A stretch of DNA of 64,000 nucleotides. It comes from Cycas panzhihuaensis (lineage: Eukaryota > Cycadophyta). A model generated the notes under the pieces. The model worked only from the letters and a program-made list of their open reading frames with translations, made no database searches and was not told where the DNA came from. The stretch lies in assembly GCA_023213395.1 (NCBI GenBank), contig CM041465.1, positions 173,855,741 through 173,919,740 of the forward strand, read 5' to 3'. Below, piece after piece: positions 63,551 through 64,000 of this stretch (position 1 is the first letter of the stretch; every line of letters begins with the position of its first letter). The translations under genes and the position numbers were made by a program.

Positions 63551-64000
63551 TTATGGTTGTCCTTGTCGTCTTTTATCAGCCTGGTCTTTAATTTTATACA
63601 ATTTGAGTTTCAATCCATTGACCACAATCATTTGCCCGTCCTCATTGATATGTGTTATTTCCACCGAACCATTTTCATAGATTTTTCTGACTATAAACGG
63701 ACCGAGCCAACGAACCTTTAGCTTGCATGGTTTTATGAAGTGTTTGCCATCGTATTTAAGAACCAAATCTCCTTCTTTAAATGTTTTTGGATGTAATTTC
63801 TTGTCATGCCATTCTTTCCTCCGTTGTTGTACTATGTTCATCACCCACTGCACATGTTGTTGTTTTTCATCAAGGACAAGAATGGCTTTCAATCGATTCT
63901 AGGGGCTAGTTGCATCTGGCCATCTTTGTTGAATCGCGATTCTTAGACTTGCCACTATATATTCTATAAGAAGAACTACTTTTGCCCCATAAACTAACTG
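63551..64000 (-). pseudogene. G4 integrase, C-terminal part
   Basis: The minus-strand frame gives Q-L-V-Y-G-A-K-V-V-L-L-I-E-Y, S-L-R-I-A-I-Q-Q, a stop at about 63901, then R-R-K-E-W-H-D-K-K-L, G-D-L-V-L-K-Y and R-W-L-G-P-F-I-V-R-K-I-Y-E-N-G-S-V, ending K-L-K-L-Y-K-I-K. This is the GPY/F module seen in G1 and G2. It begins outside the window. Confidence 0.85.

Larger units (their letters stand above)
58182..64000 (-). mobile_element. G4: Gypsy element, 3' part, minus strand, continues past the window
   Basis: Reading leftward from the right edge come integrase, a 414-bp spacer, an accessory frame of about 583 codons, a hairpin, a purine tract and the 3' LTR, which is split by E2. The LTR starts (minus strand) TGTTAGGCATC at 61364 and ends TTCATACA at 58182. 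The integrase and the accessory frame are of the same kind as in G2. The 5' half, with gag and RT, lies outside the window. Confidence 0.85.

Noticed and set aside
1-64000. CRISPR array, rRNA gene or organelle insertion
   Set aside because: No regular short repeats with unique spacers, no rRNA cores and no organelle gene recognised.

Overview
The window looks like heterochromatic, retrotransposon-packed nuclear DNA from a large-genome vascular plant. A gymnosperm or similar repeat-rich genome is plausible, but nothing here fixes the species. It is AT-rich, and almost every recognisable coding region is retrotransposon gag, pol or an extra 3' reading frame, broken by stops and frameshifts. I see no bacterial-type operons, no CRISPR, no rRNA genes and no complete tRNA gene. 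The only hint of a host gene is one candidate exon near 54.3 kb.

Layout. 1-335: fragment of a Copia-type LTR. 340-4900 (minus): decayed LINE (ORF1, endonuclease, reverse transcriptase, zf-RVT zinc finger). 4901-7760: unassigned. 7793-31271 (plus): Copia element 'Copia-1', split inside gag by the Gypsy element 'G1' (8426-26917, 5-bp duplication AATCA). G1 is itself split by the Gypsy element 'G2' (12763-22200, duplication GTTTG). 32040-32206 and 50519 onward: halves of another Gypsy protease ('G0'), split by a minus-strand chromodomain Gypsy element 'C1' (about 32207-50518). C1 contains four further insertions: 'N1' (34130-38796, LTR-internal-LTR-internal), 'Copia-2' (38797-42441, minus), 'G3' (42583-46247, duplication GTATA) and 'E1' (47495 to about 49200). 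50600-57700 is mostly unassigned, with a CT/AT microsatellite and the candidate exon. 57700-58181 (minus) is the 3' end of 'Copia-3', cut by the LTR of Gypsy element 'G4', which runs off the right edge. That LTR is cut by the small element 'E2' (58234-61039, duplication TGCAA).

The most interesting system is the related group G1, G2, G3 and G4. The three with a visible primer site use a tRNA-Glu-type site, whereas the other elements use the usual initiator-Met-type site. All four carry an extra reading frame between integrase (when present) and the 3' LTR. It has a conserved core (T-G-[LF]-x-x-E-G, then G-[IR]-x about 35 residues later, then an I/L-rich helical stretch), a charged linker and a C-terminal coiled coil. 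A short hairpin follows it. G3 has lost, or never had, gag and pol. It consists of two LTRs, the tRNA-Glu primer site fused to the 5' half of a tRNA-Glu, and one intact 356-codon copy of this frame. Because it is flanked by a target-site duplication, it moved as a unit and must have used another element's enzymes. The frame resembles, from memory only, the 'putative plant transposon protein' domains and extra ORFs of Tat/Athila-type elements. Whether it is undescribed needs a profile search.

Decay across the window is dominated by changes of the G-to-A (or C-to-T) type at diagnostic codons: Trp or Gln to stop, Cys to Tyr, Asp to Asn, Gly to Ser. This is what long-term cytosine methylation and deamination would produce.
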